Of a DNA stretch of 32,612 bases, positions 25,401-31,054 are shown in pieces (position 1 is the stretch's first letter; each line of letters opens with the position of its first letter). The notes under the pieces were generated by a model that saw only the letters and a list, made by a program, of their open reading frames with translations, searched no databases and was not told the origin of the DNA. The stretch lies in contig JAEYNY010000091.1 of the NCBI GenBank assembly GCA_023412275.1, forward strand, positions 1 to 32,612, given 5' to 3'. The stretch comes from Bacillota bacterium. GTDB taxonomy: Bacteria; Bacillota; Clostridia; Acetivibrionales; DSM-1351. The position numbers were made by a program, and so were the translations under genes.

Positions 25401-27668
25401 GACAAAGCAGGCAGACTTTTCGAGGTGATATCAGAGGGAAAGACCACAACATACGAATATTACGGCAACGGCAGCAGAAAAACCGTAACCTACAATGACG
25501 GAGCAAAAGAGGAATACACCTACTACAAGGACGGACTAAATAAAACCCTCACAAACAAAAAAGCTGACGGAACAGTAATAGACACCTACAGTTACACCTA
25601 TGACGAAGCCCATAACCAGACTACAAAGACAGACAGAAAAGGAACTACAAGCTATAACTACGACAGTCTTAACAGACTTGAAAAGGTAACGGAGCCAAAC
25701 GGCAAGACAACCAACTACACCTTTGACAAGGCAGGAAACAGGCTTACAGAAACCATAATTGCAGGTGCGGCCTCAGTAACCACCACATATACCTACAACG
25801 AGCAGAACAGACTTGTATCAACCGTAAAGAGAAGTGGCACCGAAACAATAACCGACACATACAGGTTTGACAGCAATGGAAATACAGTCTCAAAAACCAC
25901 AGAAACGGTAAAACCGGTTGCTACGTCAACATCAGGCGGCTTCAGTCTTGAAAAATCAGGTCAAAGTACTGCAAGCAATGTGACCTACTATAAGTTTGAC
26001 GTCTGGAACCAGTTGGTAAAAACCACAGCAGGCAAGAAAACAGCAACCTATTCCTATAACGGAGAAGGCTACCGTGTAACCAAAACAGAAAACGAGCGTA
26101 CCACAAACTACCTGTATGAAGCTGACAAGGTAGTACTGGAAACAGACGTAGAAGGCAACGAGACAGCCAGAAACATATATGGAACAAATCTCCTGACAAG
26201 AACTGCCCAAAATGATACAATGAACTATATGTACAACGGCCACGGAGACGTAACCGCATTAATAGGTGAAAACGGAGCAATTCAAGCAACCTACTATTAT
26301 GACGCCTTCGGAAACATAACAGAGCAGACGGGAGATGTTAACAACAGCGTAACCTACGCAGGCTACCAGTACGACAAAGAGACAGACCTTTACTACCTGA
26401 ATGCCCGCTATTATGATAGCAAAACAGCCAGATTCCTAAGTGAGGATACTTATACAGGTGATCCGAATGACCCGTTGAGTTTGAATTTGTATACGTATTG
26501 TGCGAATGAGCCAATAATGTATGATGATCCGACAGGGCACAAAGCAAATAGGGTATTGGATTATGGTGATAAAGGTGATATGGTTAAAGCGATACAAGAA
26601 AAGTTACTGGGATTAGACTATAGTCTTGGAGGATATAAAGCAACAGGAAATTTTGCAGGGTGTACGCAAAGTGCTGTAAAAGAGTTCCAAAAGGATAACG
26701 GATTACCTGTAACAGGTGTAGTTGATAACCGAACAATGAATGTTTTATGTACTGCATATTCGTTAAGGAACGATAACGATCACCAAAAGGTATATAACCA
26801 AATAGAATTAGTTAAGAAAAATTCAAAACCAGGAGATATTTCCGGAGAAGCAATATTATTATCACAAGGTACCTATGAGAAGACTATTAAAAAGATAACT
26901 ACTGTGAGGAATTCCACATCAGACCCTAAAAATACCGTAGTACATACACAGGTTGTAAATAACCAGGTTAAGATAACTAAGGTAGAAAAAAAGGAGACTA
27001 ATCAGATAAAACCTAATGGGACGGGGAAGCCTGTAAGTCTTGACGATGCAATCAAATCATCATTTAATAGTGCATGGAGTCAGAACCTAGCAAATGATAA
27101 AACTCCATCGGCAGCAAAACAGCTTTTACCTTTTCTTTTGTACAATTTAACACAAGCTCCTGGAAGAAATCAAATGCTAAATACACTTGAGACCGAATTT
27201 GGGGAAGACTATAGAGATGCTGTAGTGCAAAGAGATTTAGCCGAAAATATGCGAATTGCAAATGACTTGATTTTTGCAGCTTCATTAGGGGCTGACTTCA
27301 TGGCAGCAGTGCAGTTTAATAGTAATTTACAGGCAGAAATCAATGCTGCAAATTCCAATGCCAGCAAGCTGACACCAAAGATTGATTTCTATGTAACACC
27401 TAAAGGAGATGTAGTTCCTGCAACCGAAAGTGGTTTTAACTACAATCTTTCAAAAATGGTAGAACAAAATGGGAAATATGTCGGAATAGGTAGTAACGGA
27501 CCAGTGAGGGTTAGGGTTGAGGATGCTCATACGGAGAAGCCTAGTTTCTCGGGACAGATAAGCATTGACCATGATACTCCACATGTTCATGTAGAATATA
27601 GACAAAATGGGGCTACAGGACCATGGGGAAGCAATAAGACTACATTTCCTCAGTATTGGTTAAAGTAA
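19428..27668 (+). CDS. Giant secreted subtilisin-RHS polymorphic toxin with peptidoglycan-binding linker
   Basis: 2746 residues. A signal peptide (1-31) is followed by an I9-like propeptide (about 50-125, ending LYAQPNYKL) and a complete S8 domain: Asp180 (LLDTGVD), His238 (FHGTHVAG), Asn325 (CAAGN), Ser392 (GTSAAVP). A DUF6531-like RHS entry follows (SGNFSVTVNDMSVPAPGFQV, about 510), then dozens of YD repeats (about 600-2290). The conserved core end is YYLNARYYDSKTARFLSED to DDPTGH (2366-2371). After it come a PG_binding_1 domain (about 2374-2450, GDKGDMVKAIQEKL and AVKEFQKDNGLPVTG) and an unassigned tip of about 295 residues with the His-rich segment IDHDTPHVHVEYR and TGPWGS. The start is GTG 19428 after AAGGGGAGA. 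The RHS part should form a hollow shell holding the toxic tip; a role in contact-type killing is inferred from the family. Confidence 0.85.
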   Translation: MKKIQIAISRILVMAFFITNILVYLPSLSFAAGNGNEKADKKTVTMVHHEKTEILVKYKSSSNQEKVKNNLKKKVKLKKLNLKKKYAKSKIDLLEIDTKDDISQVVDELKKDPDVLYAQPNYKLDIMSAPSDPMFEHQWGLQNNGQETEGQLGRNGVDINALNAWNLTQGASSVVVGLLDTGVDISHNDLKDNIFVNTKEIPGNGVDDDNNGYIDDINGWDFVNSDKTVFDNATLDFHGTHVAGIIAAEENSEGICGIAPKVKVLPLKFINGNWGYTCDAIDAIEYAMKMGVKIINCSFGGTDDNFALKDTMANSGILFICAAGNRGADVAVSPVYPACFDIPNVLSVASIDSKGVLSPYSSYGNKIHVAAPGVNILSTTPGNTYDYFTGTSAAVPFVTGIAALLQSYVPSLTITQISQRIKDNVVSCTNMSGKVSTGGRVDAYATLTNTKPEPDTYDGPGNDNSTVPAGQQGGNIDTWYTMDQLAKIKEKLHYGESGVNPASGNFSVTVNDMSVPAPGFQVNISRTYNSRSDVSKEFGRGWTFGFTGKVEGTEVVDVSLPNGSVERFRLNGNGYEPEESRSKFVKNADGTYTLTTPDQYKYTFNTNRYLVKMEDRNGNSINITVDGSGKITKITDTVGRSFTVTYGTNGLIQKITDPENRAVVYEYDSNNRLSVVTDPMGGKMRYFYDTWGYLNQIQDHNEKVVEKITYNHAEGENQHKVSEATDSLGDTVKYAYDMTNKKTTITDINGRVSSYWFDSSFYTTRVQDLDGKSSYTEYFQNGGKNKYGDVKSQTDRNGNKTQYEIDDRGNVTKITNPDGSTQLKEYDEKNNVIKEIDGCGKITYNVYDENKINLIKKVQPLNGTDIYDGTSDIGFAITSYQYYTGEESGSSAKGLLKSETDAEGNTTTYTYNTYGDVKTVSDPETGKVTTYEYNRIGWKTAQITPKGNRTEFAYDKNGQLIKTTTVSSKNETQRTVFDILGRKIQEINPNQYDSTKDDLEADTYVDNTAGTRYEYFDSGKLKEQTNALGDKTSYTYDIYGNTITETKPNGAIYRYEYDVLDRPLKIYFRDNSSVPEVLLIQYSYAALEDGKTQKTETKYLNSKDKAVTVYTYDYADRLVEQQNPDGTKQRTIYNANGTINRQIAANGSSTYFKYDGLNRLTEQWAPLEVSNGNTLYTYNKTEYDKAGRKSAVKSGKDKVTLWSIPESLAITNYQYYKNGNVSQTSDSEGRKTEYLYDDDGNVIKESVYTNATNKLVTDYTYNYLGKLEKKEQHVKTGDLYGKDFDDTTDTVLTTSYTYDKNGNTKTVTAPNKVTTTFEYDVLDRQLSQSEPGVDEKGAVVTITNSTTYSWDGNPLTKTDAKGSTTKYEYNQRGLLIKATDAQKAVMVYDYDLAGRKIAEVTPKNYNTTKSIYDMNRIEYVYDAMDRVIAKKDIYIDPVTSQWVTIYTKTCKYDNSGNLIKELDAAGYDSGVGTTLEEKINSGYGTEYTYNLANLIITSKDPVAKEYDLAFTSRNEYDGLARKISETNANKVETRYTYNDAGDILSVSLKKNPSSAPKVVKHSTYDLAGRILAQTDGNGNTTTFEYNALGKVRKTVAPGDSTIPSIMVTSQYDEMGQLKQQLNSMGKVDLYTYDNQGRQLSHTEKKSDNTQAITTYSTYDLNGNKYSETDGNGNVKTYNYDSLNRLLAVETTVDGREKTTTWTYDANGNKTTETDWLGNTSTNVYDPLNRLIEKRDPYTTIQKLEYNKNSKQIKSTDALGNETRYIYDKNNRLIATIDPEGHTTSQSYDDVGNIIAKTNGRNITTTYRFDEFNRLTEVINPKSEKTTYTYDLNGNKLTQTDANGNTTSYEYNAANKVTRKIDQGGRIGTPGKYTYLDAKTEKYTYFADGNMETKTDRNAKQTVYSYDVHGRLTRKAIGEVAISYTYDNNDNQLTMTDKTGTTTRTYDEENRVTTKKAPGFGTTTYTYDNTEGEGLYFETTEDFKHNLTKKVYDKAGRLFEVISEGKTTTYEYYGNGSRKTVTYNDGAKEEYTYYKDGLNKTLTNKKADGTVIDTYSYTYDEAHNQTTKTDRKGTTSYNYDSLNRLEKVTEPNGKTTNYTFDKAGNRLTETIIAGAASVTTTYTYNEQNRLVSTVKRSGTETITDTYRFDSNGNTVSKTTETVKPVATSTSGGFSLEKSGQSTASNVTYYKFDVWNQLVKTTAGKKTATYSYNGEGYRVTKTENERTTNYLYEADKVVLETDVEGNETARNIYGTNLLTRTAQNDTMNYMYNGHGDVTALIGENGAIQATYYYDAFGNITEQTGDVNNSVTYAGYQYDKETDLYYLNARYYDSKTARFLSEDTYTGDPNDPLSLNLYTYCANEPIMYDDPTGHKANRVLDYGDKGDMVKAIQEKLLGLDYSLGGYKATGNFAGCTQSAVKEFQKDNGLPVTGVVDNRTMNVLCTAYSLRNDNDHQKVYNQIELVKKNSKPGDISGEAILLSQGTYEKTIKKITTVRNSTSDPKNTVVHTQVVNNQVKITKVEKKETNQIKPNGTGKPVSLDDAIKSSFNSAWSQNLANDKTPSAAKQLLPFLLYNLTQAPGRNQMLNTLETEFGEDYRDAVVQRDLAENMRIANDLIFAASLGADFMAAVQFNSNLQAEINAANSNASKLTPKIDFYVTPKGDVVPATESGFNYNLSKMVEQNGKYVGIGSNGPVRVRVEDAHTEKPSFSGQISIDHDTPHVHVEYRQNGATGPWGSNKTTFPQYWLK
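21225..26540 (+). repeat. RHS/YD-repeat-coding region
   Basis: Repeated units of about 20 residues encode the pattern TxYxYDxxGNxxxxTDxxG (for example TTYTYNTYGDVKTVSDPETG and TTYTYDLNGNKLTQTDANGN). They fill about 5.3 kb and end at the DPTGH motif. The units differ at the DNA level. Confidence 0.85.
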
Positions 27669-27688
27669 CATATAGATTGGAGGCATGT

Positions 27689-28072
27689 ATGATGGATAAC
27701 ACAGCAGAAAAAATAAATAATAGCTGTTGGGCTGATTGGTCACTAGATAAGCTTGAGTTTGATTATGATAGAGTTCTTATAACAGTGTCGAAAGACACAG
27801 AAATTATTGTTACGATTTGCTGTAAGGACTTTATTGGTTTGTCTTTTATTGGACACTGGGATGAATCTGTAATAGAAGGCATTACAGTTGAGACTAAAGG
27901 AAATTTAATTGATGAGTCATTATATACTGTAAAAAAACTATATGGAGAAAACCCTTTACCTGGGGGAGGAGTTAAAAAAATTGATGACAATTGGAATCAA
28001 TTAAGTATAAAATTAATTGATGGAAACGTTATCAAAGTTGCTTGTAAAAGTATTGAAGGTCTTGAAGACTAG
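27689..28072 (+). CDS. Probable immunity protein for the RHS toxin tip
   Basis: A small acidic, soluble protein (127 residues from ATG 27689, or 126 from ATG 27692) with no signal peptide. Alternating hydrophobic strands (RVLITVSKDTEIIVTICC, then LSIKLIDGNVIKVACKSI) suggest a beta-rich fold. GGAGG at 27679-27683 fits either ATG; the frame is open further upstream, but that part overlaps the toxin gene and has no ribosome site. It lies 20 bp after the toxin stop, exactly where polymorphic toxin loci carry the cognate immunity gene, and a terminator follows. The call rests on position, size and composition; I do not recognise the family. Confidence 0.6.
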   Translation: MMDNTAEKINNSCWADWSLDKLEFDYDRVLITVSKDTEIIVTICCKDFIGLSFIGHWDESVIEGITVETKGNLIDESLYTVKKLYGENPLPGGGVKKIDDNWNQLSIKLIDGNVIKVACKSIEGLED

Positions 28073-28103
28073 TCTTTAGTATACAAACAAAAAATATTAT
28101 TCT

Positions 28104-28140
28104 AAGGTCACACAGTTCCAGCTGTTGTGACCTTGTTTTC
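28104..28140 (+). terminator. Terminator after the immunity gene
   Basis: AAGGTCACA (28104-28112) pairs with TGTGACCTT (28126-28134); CAG/CTG extends the stem past one bulged T. TTTT follows (28136-28139). It closes the kelch-RHS-immunity unit. Confidence 0.82.
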
Positions 28141-28149
28141 TCTACGTAG

Positions 28150-28871
28150 AGCTTGATTATTCCTGCTTCAGAGCAATATCTCCAACTGGTAAAGGAAAGC
28201 CAAAGGGCAGAAAACACAGCAAGGCTGGGGGAGAATCGGGAACGGCAAGGGCAGAAATGACTGCAGTAGACTTCTAGATAAAGGTGTTGTGGCTTTCAGA
28301 GTTGGTGCTAAAAAGAGGGTATTTAATGTATTATGATTACAAGTTGGGGATGTTCTGCTGGTTTGATACACCGAAAGAAGTATTGAAACTGTATCTTCAA
28401 GATAAAAAAATCCGGAGAGTATACATTGTATAATAGCCCCTTTGACGCCATTTATCCCGTTGACCTGACACCCAGTCGAGGATGCGTACTAGATACCCTG
28501 ACTGAAAAATATGGATTGGGGTATGAATACTTCCAGCAAACCTTGTACGAAATGTTAAGACTCGCAACGCCTAAAATACTATGGTACAATGCATGGACCG
28601 TAGAACGACCGTAAATACTGTAAATAGAGAGGCATCAAATATAATCCGAAATTCTACTTTACGAGATTCAGAAACAGGACGATTTATACAGAATCCTGCT
28701 ATTGGAACTACTAATAGATATAGCCCAATTACAACAGTAACTGAGGATTTAACTCAAGAAACTATGAGCGCAAAGTATACTCAAGAGGTATATGAGCAAC
28801 TTAAGGCAAGTGCAGAGGCTGAAGACTTAAGAGATGCAATTGAAGTTTTATTCAAAGCATTAAATAATTAA
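28150..28871 (+). pseudogene. Decayed, frameshifted gene relic, possibly an orphan toxin tip
   Basis: Protein-like stretches follow one another in different frames. One around 28240-28325 includes LLDKGVVAFRVGAKKRVF. A second at 28326-28433 includes MYYDYKLGMFCWFDTPKEVL. A third at 28426-28614 includes SPFDAIYPVDLTPSRGCVLD and ends ILWYNAWTVERP. The fourth at 28581-28871 includes REASNIIRNSTLRDSETGRF and ends AIEVLFKALNN. No piece has a good ribosome site, and the frame changes by +1 or +2 at each boundary, as in one gene broken by several indels. I do not recognise the family. Its place after the RHS locus and before a small gene suggests a displaced RHS C-terminal module, but no RHS core fragment is visible. 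The last piece might still be translated. Confidence 0.45.
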
Positions 28872-28886
28872 TTAGTGAGGTTAAAC

Positions 28887-29177
28887 ATGAATTTTGATGA
28901 AAAAGATCTTATGGATGTAAAAGAAGCATATCAAAAAGTGTATATTAAAAGTAAAGAGTTTGGTTTATCTTCAGTTCAACAGAATGAAATTTTAGAAAAA
29001 CTGATAACAGAAATAATCATGGAAAAAATGAATAAACTCACTGATGAAGGCACAAAGTTTACAGAATCTGAAAAAAAGGACATATTCACTAAAATAAGAG
29101 ATTTCATTAGCAAGTGGCAAACGGAGTTTGATGAAGCAGACTCAAAGCATTTTTTTAGTAACTTTTTTAAGAAATAG
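28887..29177 (+). CDS. Small helical protein, possible orphan immunity protein
   Basis: A 96-residue soluble protein, almost entirely alpha-helical by composition (NEILEKLITEIIMEKMNKLT, EKKDIFTKIRDFISKWQTEF), rich in Lys and Glu, with no signal peptide or membrane segment. The start is ATG 28887, 6 bp after GAGG (28877-28880); the frame is open 12 bases further, but there is no start signal there. It follows the decayed frame by 15 bp, the spacing expected for an immunity gene behind a toxin tip. Family not recognised. Confidence 0.55.
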   Translation: MNFDEKDLMDVKEAYQKVYIKSKEFGLSSVQQNEILEKLITEIIMEKMNKLTDEGTKFTESEKKDIFTKIRDFISKWQTEFDEADSKHFFSNFFKK

Positions 29178-29403
29178 ATGATATTCGATTGGGGTATCTA
29201 TAAATCTAGGAAAAGCTGACGAGCATAAGTGAGCTCCCGAATTGCCCTCAAATTTTTCCAAATCCACTGATGGGTGTACTTATCCCAGCCTATGCAGCAA
29301 AGTCGGATACAGGGGTAACACATCGCCAAACAGGGGCAAGATACTTTGGGACACAGCGTACGTATGTTTTTTGCTAGTTAGCTTATCGCCTAAATAACCA
29401 TAT
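29178..29403. other. Unassigned stretch, possibly decayed coding DNA
   Basis: About 225 bp with higher GC than normal intergenic DNA here. No full frame is present. On the minus strand the piece WDKYTHQWIWKNLRAIRELT looks protein-like and ends at a stop near 29200, which suggests the end of a lost gene, perhaps a transposase (weak). I see no RNA structure I can name. Confidence 0.3.
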
Positions 29404-29433
29404 TAAAAGAACCCCCCGGTCTAGCCGGGGGGT
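29404..29433 (-). terminator. Terminator of the PixA/AidA gene
   Basis: ACCCCCCGG (29411-29419) pairs with CCGGGGGGT (29425-29433) around five bases. Read on the minus strand it is followed by TTCTTTTAAT, so it ends the leftward gene, which stops 31 bp before it. Confidence 0.85.
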
Positions 29434-29463
29434 CTCTAATTTATGTATTATATCTCAATAAAC

Positions 29464-30006
29464 CTACTGCACAGTAATAGTTGGATCCCAATAGTAGTAA
29501 CCGAACAAATTCTGTGTTTCTCCGTCAGCGCCTAATGTATAGAGTGCAAAGTAAACAAAGAAATTTTCTGTACCGCCCTTGGCTACCTTTGAGTCTAGAC
29601 TAATGAAGTCCAGTGCAACATGTTTTGGTGGTAATCCGTTGGGAGAAGAAGGATCAGGTTCCACAGCACCTTGTCTTTGTACCAGGTTGGTTACAAAGCT
29701 GTTAAATACATTGTCGCCGGACCAGTATTTAATTCCGTAGACTATTACAGCGTCATCGGAATTGCCGTAAATTGAAATACCTCTGAAAGATACCTGATCT
29801 CCTGGGCAGGCCTTGAAATTAAGGTCAGCGGTACCTTGTCCACTGATAATACCCCTTGGATCAGCACAAATCATAAACTGACTGTTGTGGTCAATACCGG
29901 TAGGGTTGTTGGGATCCTGACTTGGGTTTGGAAAATTCCTTTTGACATAGTCAGTGTCAATTACTATTAACACATTTATGTCTTCGCTACTTGAATTATT
30001 AAGCAT
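29464..30006 (-). CDS. PixA/AidA (inclusion body) family protein
   Basis: 180-residue protein of the PixA/AidA family, named for Xenorhabdus inclusion protein PixA and Ralstonia AidA. Diagnostic parts are NVLIVIDTDYV near the N-terminus, PNPSQDPNNPTGIDH (26-40), ISGQGTADLNFKACPGD (54-70) and the C-terminal GYYYWDPTITV (169-179). There is no signal peptide. The biochemical function of the family is poorly known; members are often abundant, stage- or quorum-regulated proteins. The start is taken as the minus-strand ATG at 30006, 7 bp after AGGAGGG (30014-30020); ATG 30012 is only 1 bp from that site. It has its own consensus promoter and terminator and is divergent from a regulator/histidine kinase operon that may control it. 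Confidence 0.85.
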   Translation of the reverse strand: MLNNSSSEDINVLIVIDTDYVKRNFPNPSQDPNNPTGIDHNSQFMICADPRGIISGQGTADLNFKACPGDQVSFRGISIYGNSDDAVIVYGIKYWSGDNVFNSFVTNLVQRQGAVEPDPSSPNGLPPKHVALDFISLDSKVAKGGTENFFVYFALYTLGADGETQNLFGYYYWDPTITVQ

Positions 30007-30059
30007 TATCATGCCCTCCTATCTAAGGTTAATTTAACCAGAAGTTTAATATGTAGGGT

Positions 30060-30081
30060 GTGCATTTCTTGTTGAATGCAC
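30060..30081. repeat. Inverted repeat 1 in the pixA leader
   Basis: GTGCATT (30060-30066) and AATGCAC (30075-30081) around an 8-base loop, between the PixA/AidA promoter and its ribosome site. Confidence 0.5.
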
Positions 30082-30098
30082 GTCCAATTACTAAGGTT

Positions 30099-30119
30099 CA
30101 ATTTAGTTTGACTAAATTG
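30099..30119. repeat. Inverted repeat 2 in the pixA leader
   Basis: CAATTTAGT (30099-30107) and ACTAAATTG (30111-30119) form a perfect 9-bp inverted repeat around three bases. It lies just downstream of the PixA/AidA transcription start, a good place for a repressor or regulator site. Confidence 0.55.
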
Positions 30120-30123
30120 TCAT

Positions 30124-30137
30124 AAATGATATCATTT
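30124..30137. repeat. Perfect 14-bp palindrome near the pixA start site
   Basis: AAATGATATCATTT reads the same on both strands. It begins about 10 bp downstream of the PixA/AidA -10 box, covering the expected transcription start. Confidence 0.55.
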
Positions 30138-30146
30138 GTTAAACTA

Positions 30147-30175
30147 ATTGTATGTCATTATATATGACGTGTCAA
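30147..30175 (-). promoter_or_regulatory. Consensus promoter of the PixA/AidA gene
   Basis: On the minus strand: TTGACA (30175-30170), 17 bp, TACAAT (30152-30147). The spacer contains GTCAT/ATGAC, another inverted repeat (30154-30168), so binding of a regulator between the boxes is possible. The leader would be about 120 nt. Confidence 0.72.
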
Positions 30176-30360
30176 GAAATATTTTCCAATAAATTTAGCC
30201 GTACTTAAAACGGGTTGAGGTAATATAAACGACATTTACAATATACAACTGGTTTAAAAATATCGCATAATAAATGTCATAAATAATGAAAAAAATATTG
30301 CTAAAAGACTTAATGTGTATTATTATTTTAATTAATAAAGAAGATTTTTCTATTTTTTAG

Positions 30361-30388
30361 TTGGTAAAATGTAAGAATAAGGTATAAT
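30361..30388 (+). promoter_or_regulatory. Promoter of the regulator / histidine kinase operon
   Basis: TTGGTA (30361-30366), 16 bp, TATAAT (30383-30388), 33 bp before the regulator start. With the PixA/AidA promoter it makes a divergent pair about 200 bp apart. Confidence 0.6.
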
Positions 30389-30421
30389 AATTAAATAAAG
30401 AATGGCGGTGAGGAGGCCGAT

Positions 30422-31042
30422 ATGGAAGAACAATTCAAAATAATAATTATTGATGATGAACAGGGAGTTATTGATGCAATAAAAGCAAATCTTTCGTCCG
30501 AATATTTGGTTGATGGGTTTGTGACTTCAAAGGAAGGCATTGATGCAATTAGGGAAAATAATTACGACCTCTTGATTTTAGACTATTTTATTGATTCCAT
30601 GAATGGAAAACAAATAACCGAAAAGATAAGAAAAACAGATGATGAGCTTTACATTATGCTTCTTACCGGAAGGGCTGAAGAAGCTCCGGGGTTGGAAACA
30701 CTCAAAAACCTTGATATTCAAATGTATTGCGAAAAGTCAGCAAACTTTGAAGAGATACTAATTATGATTGAATCAGCAAGAAAATCTGTAGAACATTCAA
30801 GAAAAGAAGGTAGCTTTGGTATTCGTCTAAAAAGGCTGAGAAGAATCCATAATATCAGTCAGGAAGACCTGGGTAAAGTTTTAGGAGTAGGTCGTACAGC
30901 CATAGCTAACTGGGAAACCAATCAAACTGAGCCTACAGGGGAAAACATAAAAAAACTCGCAGAACTTTTTAGAGTAACCACAGACTATTTACTTTGCTAC
31001 AAGGCTAATTTCGGAGATACCCCTAATCTGGCAAAAAAATAG
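30422..31042 (+). CDS. Response regulator with receiver and XRE-type HTH output domain
   Basis: 206 residues. The receiver domain (1-125) has the acidic pair Asp11-Asp12, the phospho-acceptor Asp54 (LILDYFI), Thr82 (LLTGR) and a conserved-position Lys105. A linker with EHSRKEG leads to a Cro/C1-type helix-turn-helix (about 132-190: LKRLRRIHNISQEDLGKVLG, then RTAIANWETNQTEPTGENIK). Receivers are more commonly joined to OmpR or LuxR type output domains, so the XRE output is unusual. ATG 30422 has AGGAGG (30411-30416) at the right distance. The downstream kinase starts 12 bp later and its ribosome site overlaps this stop, so they are a cognate pair. The divergent PixA/AidA gene is the obvious candidate target. 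Confidence 0.88.
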   Translation: MEEQFKIIIIDDEQGVIDAIKANLSSEYLVDGFVTSKEGIDAIRENNYDLLILDYFIDSMNGKQITEKIRKTDDELYIMLLTGRAEEAPGLETLKNLDIQMYCEKSANFEEILIMIESARKSVEHSRKEGSFGIRLKRLRRIHNISQEDLGKVLGVGRTAIANWETNQTEPTGENIKKLAELFRVTTDYLLCYKANFGDTPNLAKK

Positions 31043-31054
31043 AGGTATACTTTT

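Noticed and set aside
24966..26289. Long minus-strand frames opposite the YD-repeat region
   Set aside because: They have odd Cys/Leu-rich composition, no start signals and lie inside a clear repeat-coding gene.
29220..29405. A c-di-GMP riboswitch-like stretch (CTTTGGGACACAGCG, CAAACAGGGGCAAG)
   Set aside because: Isolated words resemble GEMM elements, but the paired stems and the order of motifs are missing and no + strand gene follows.
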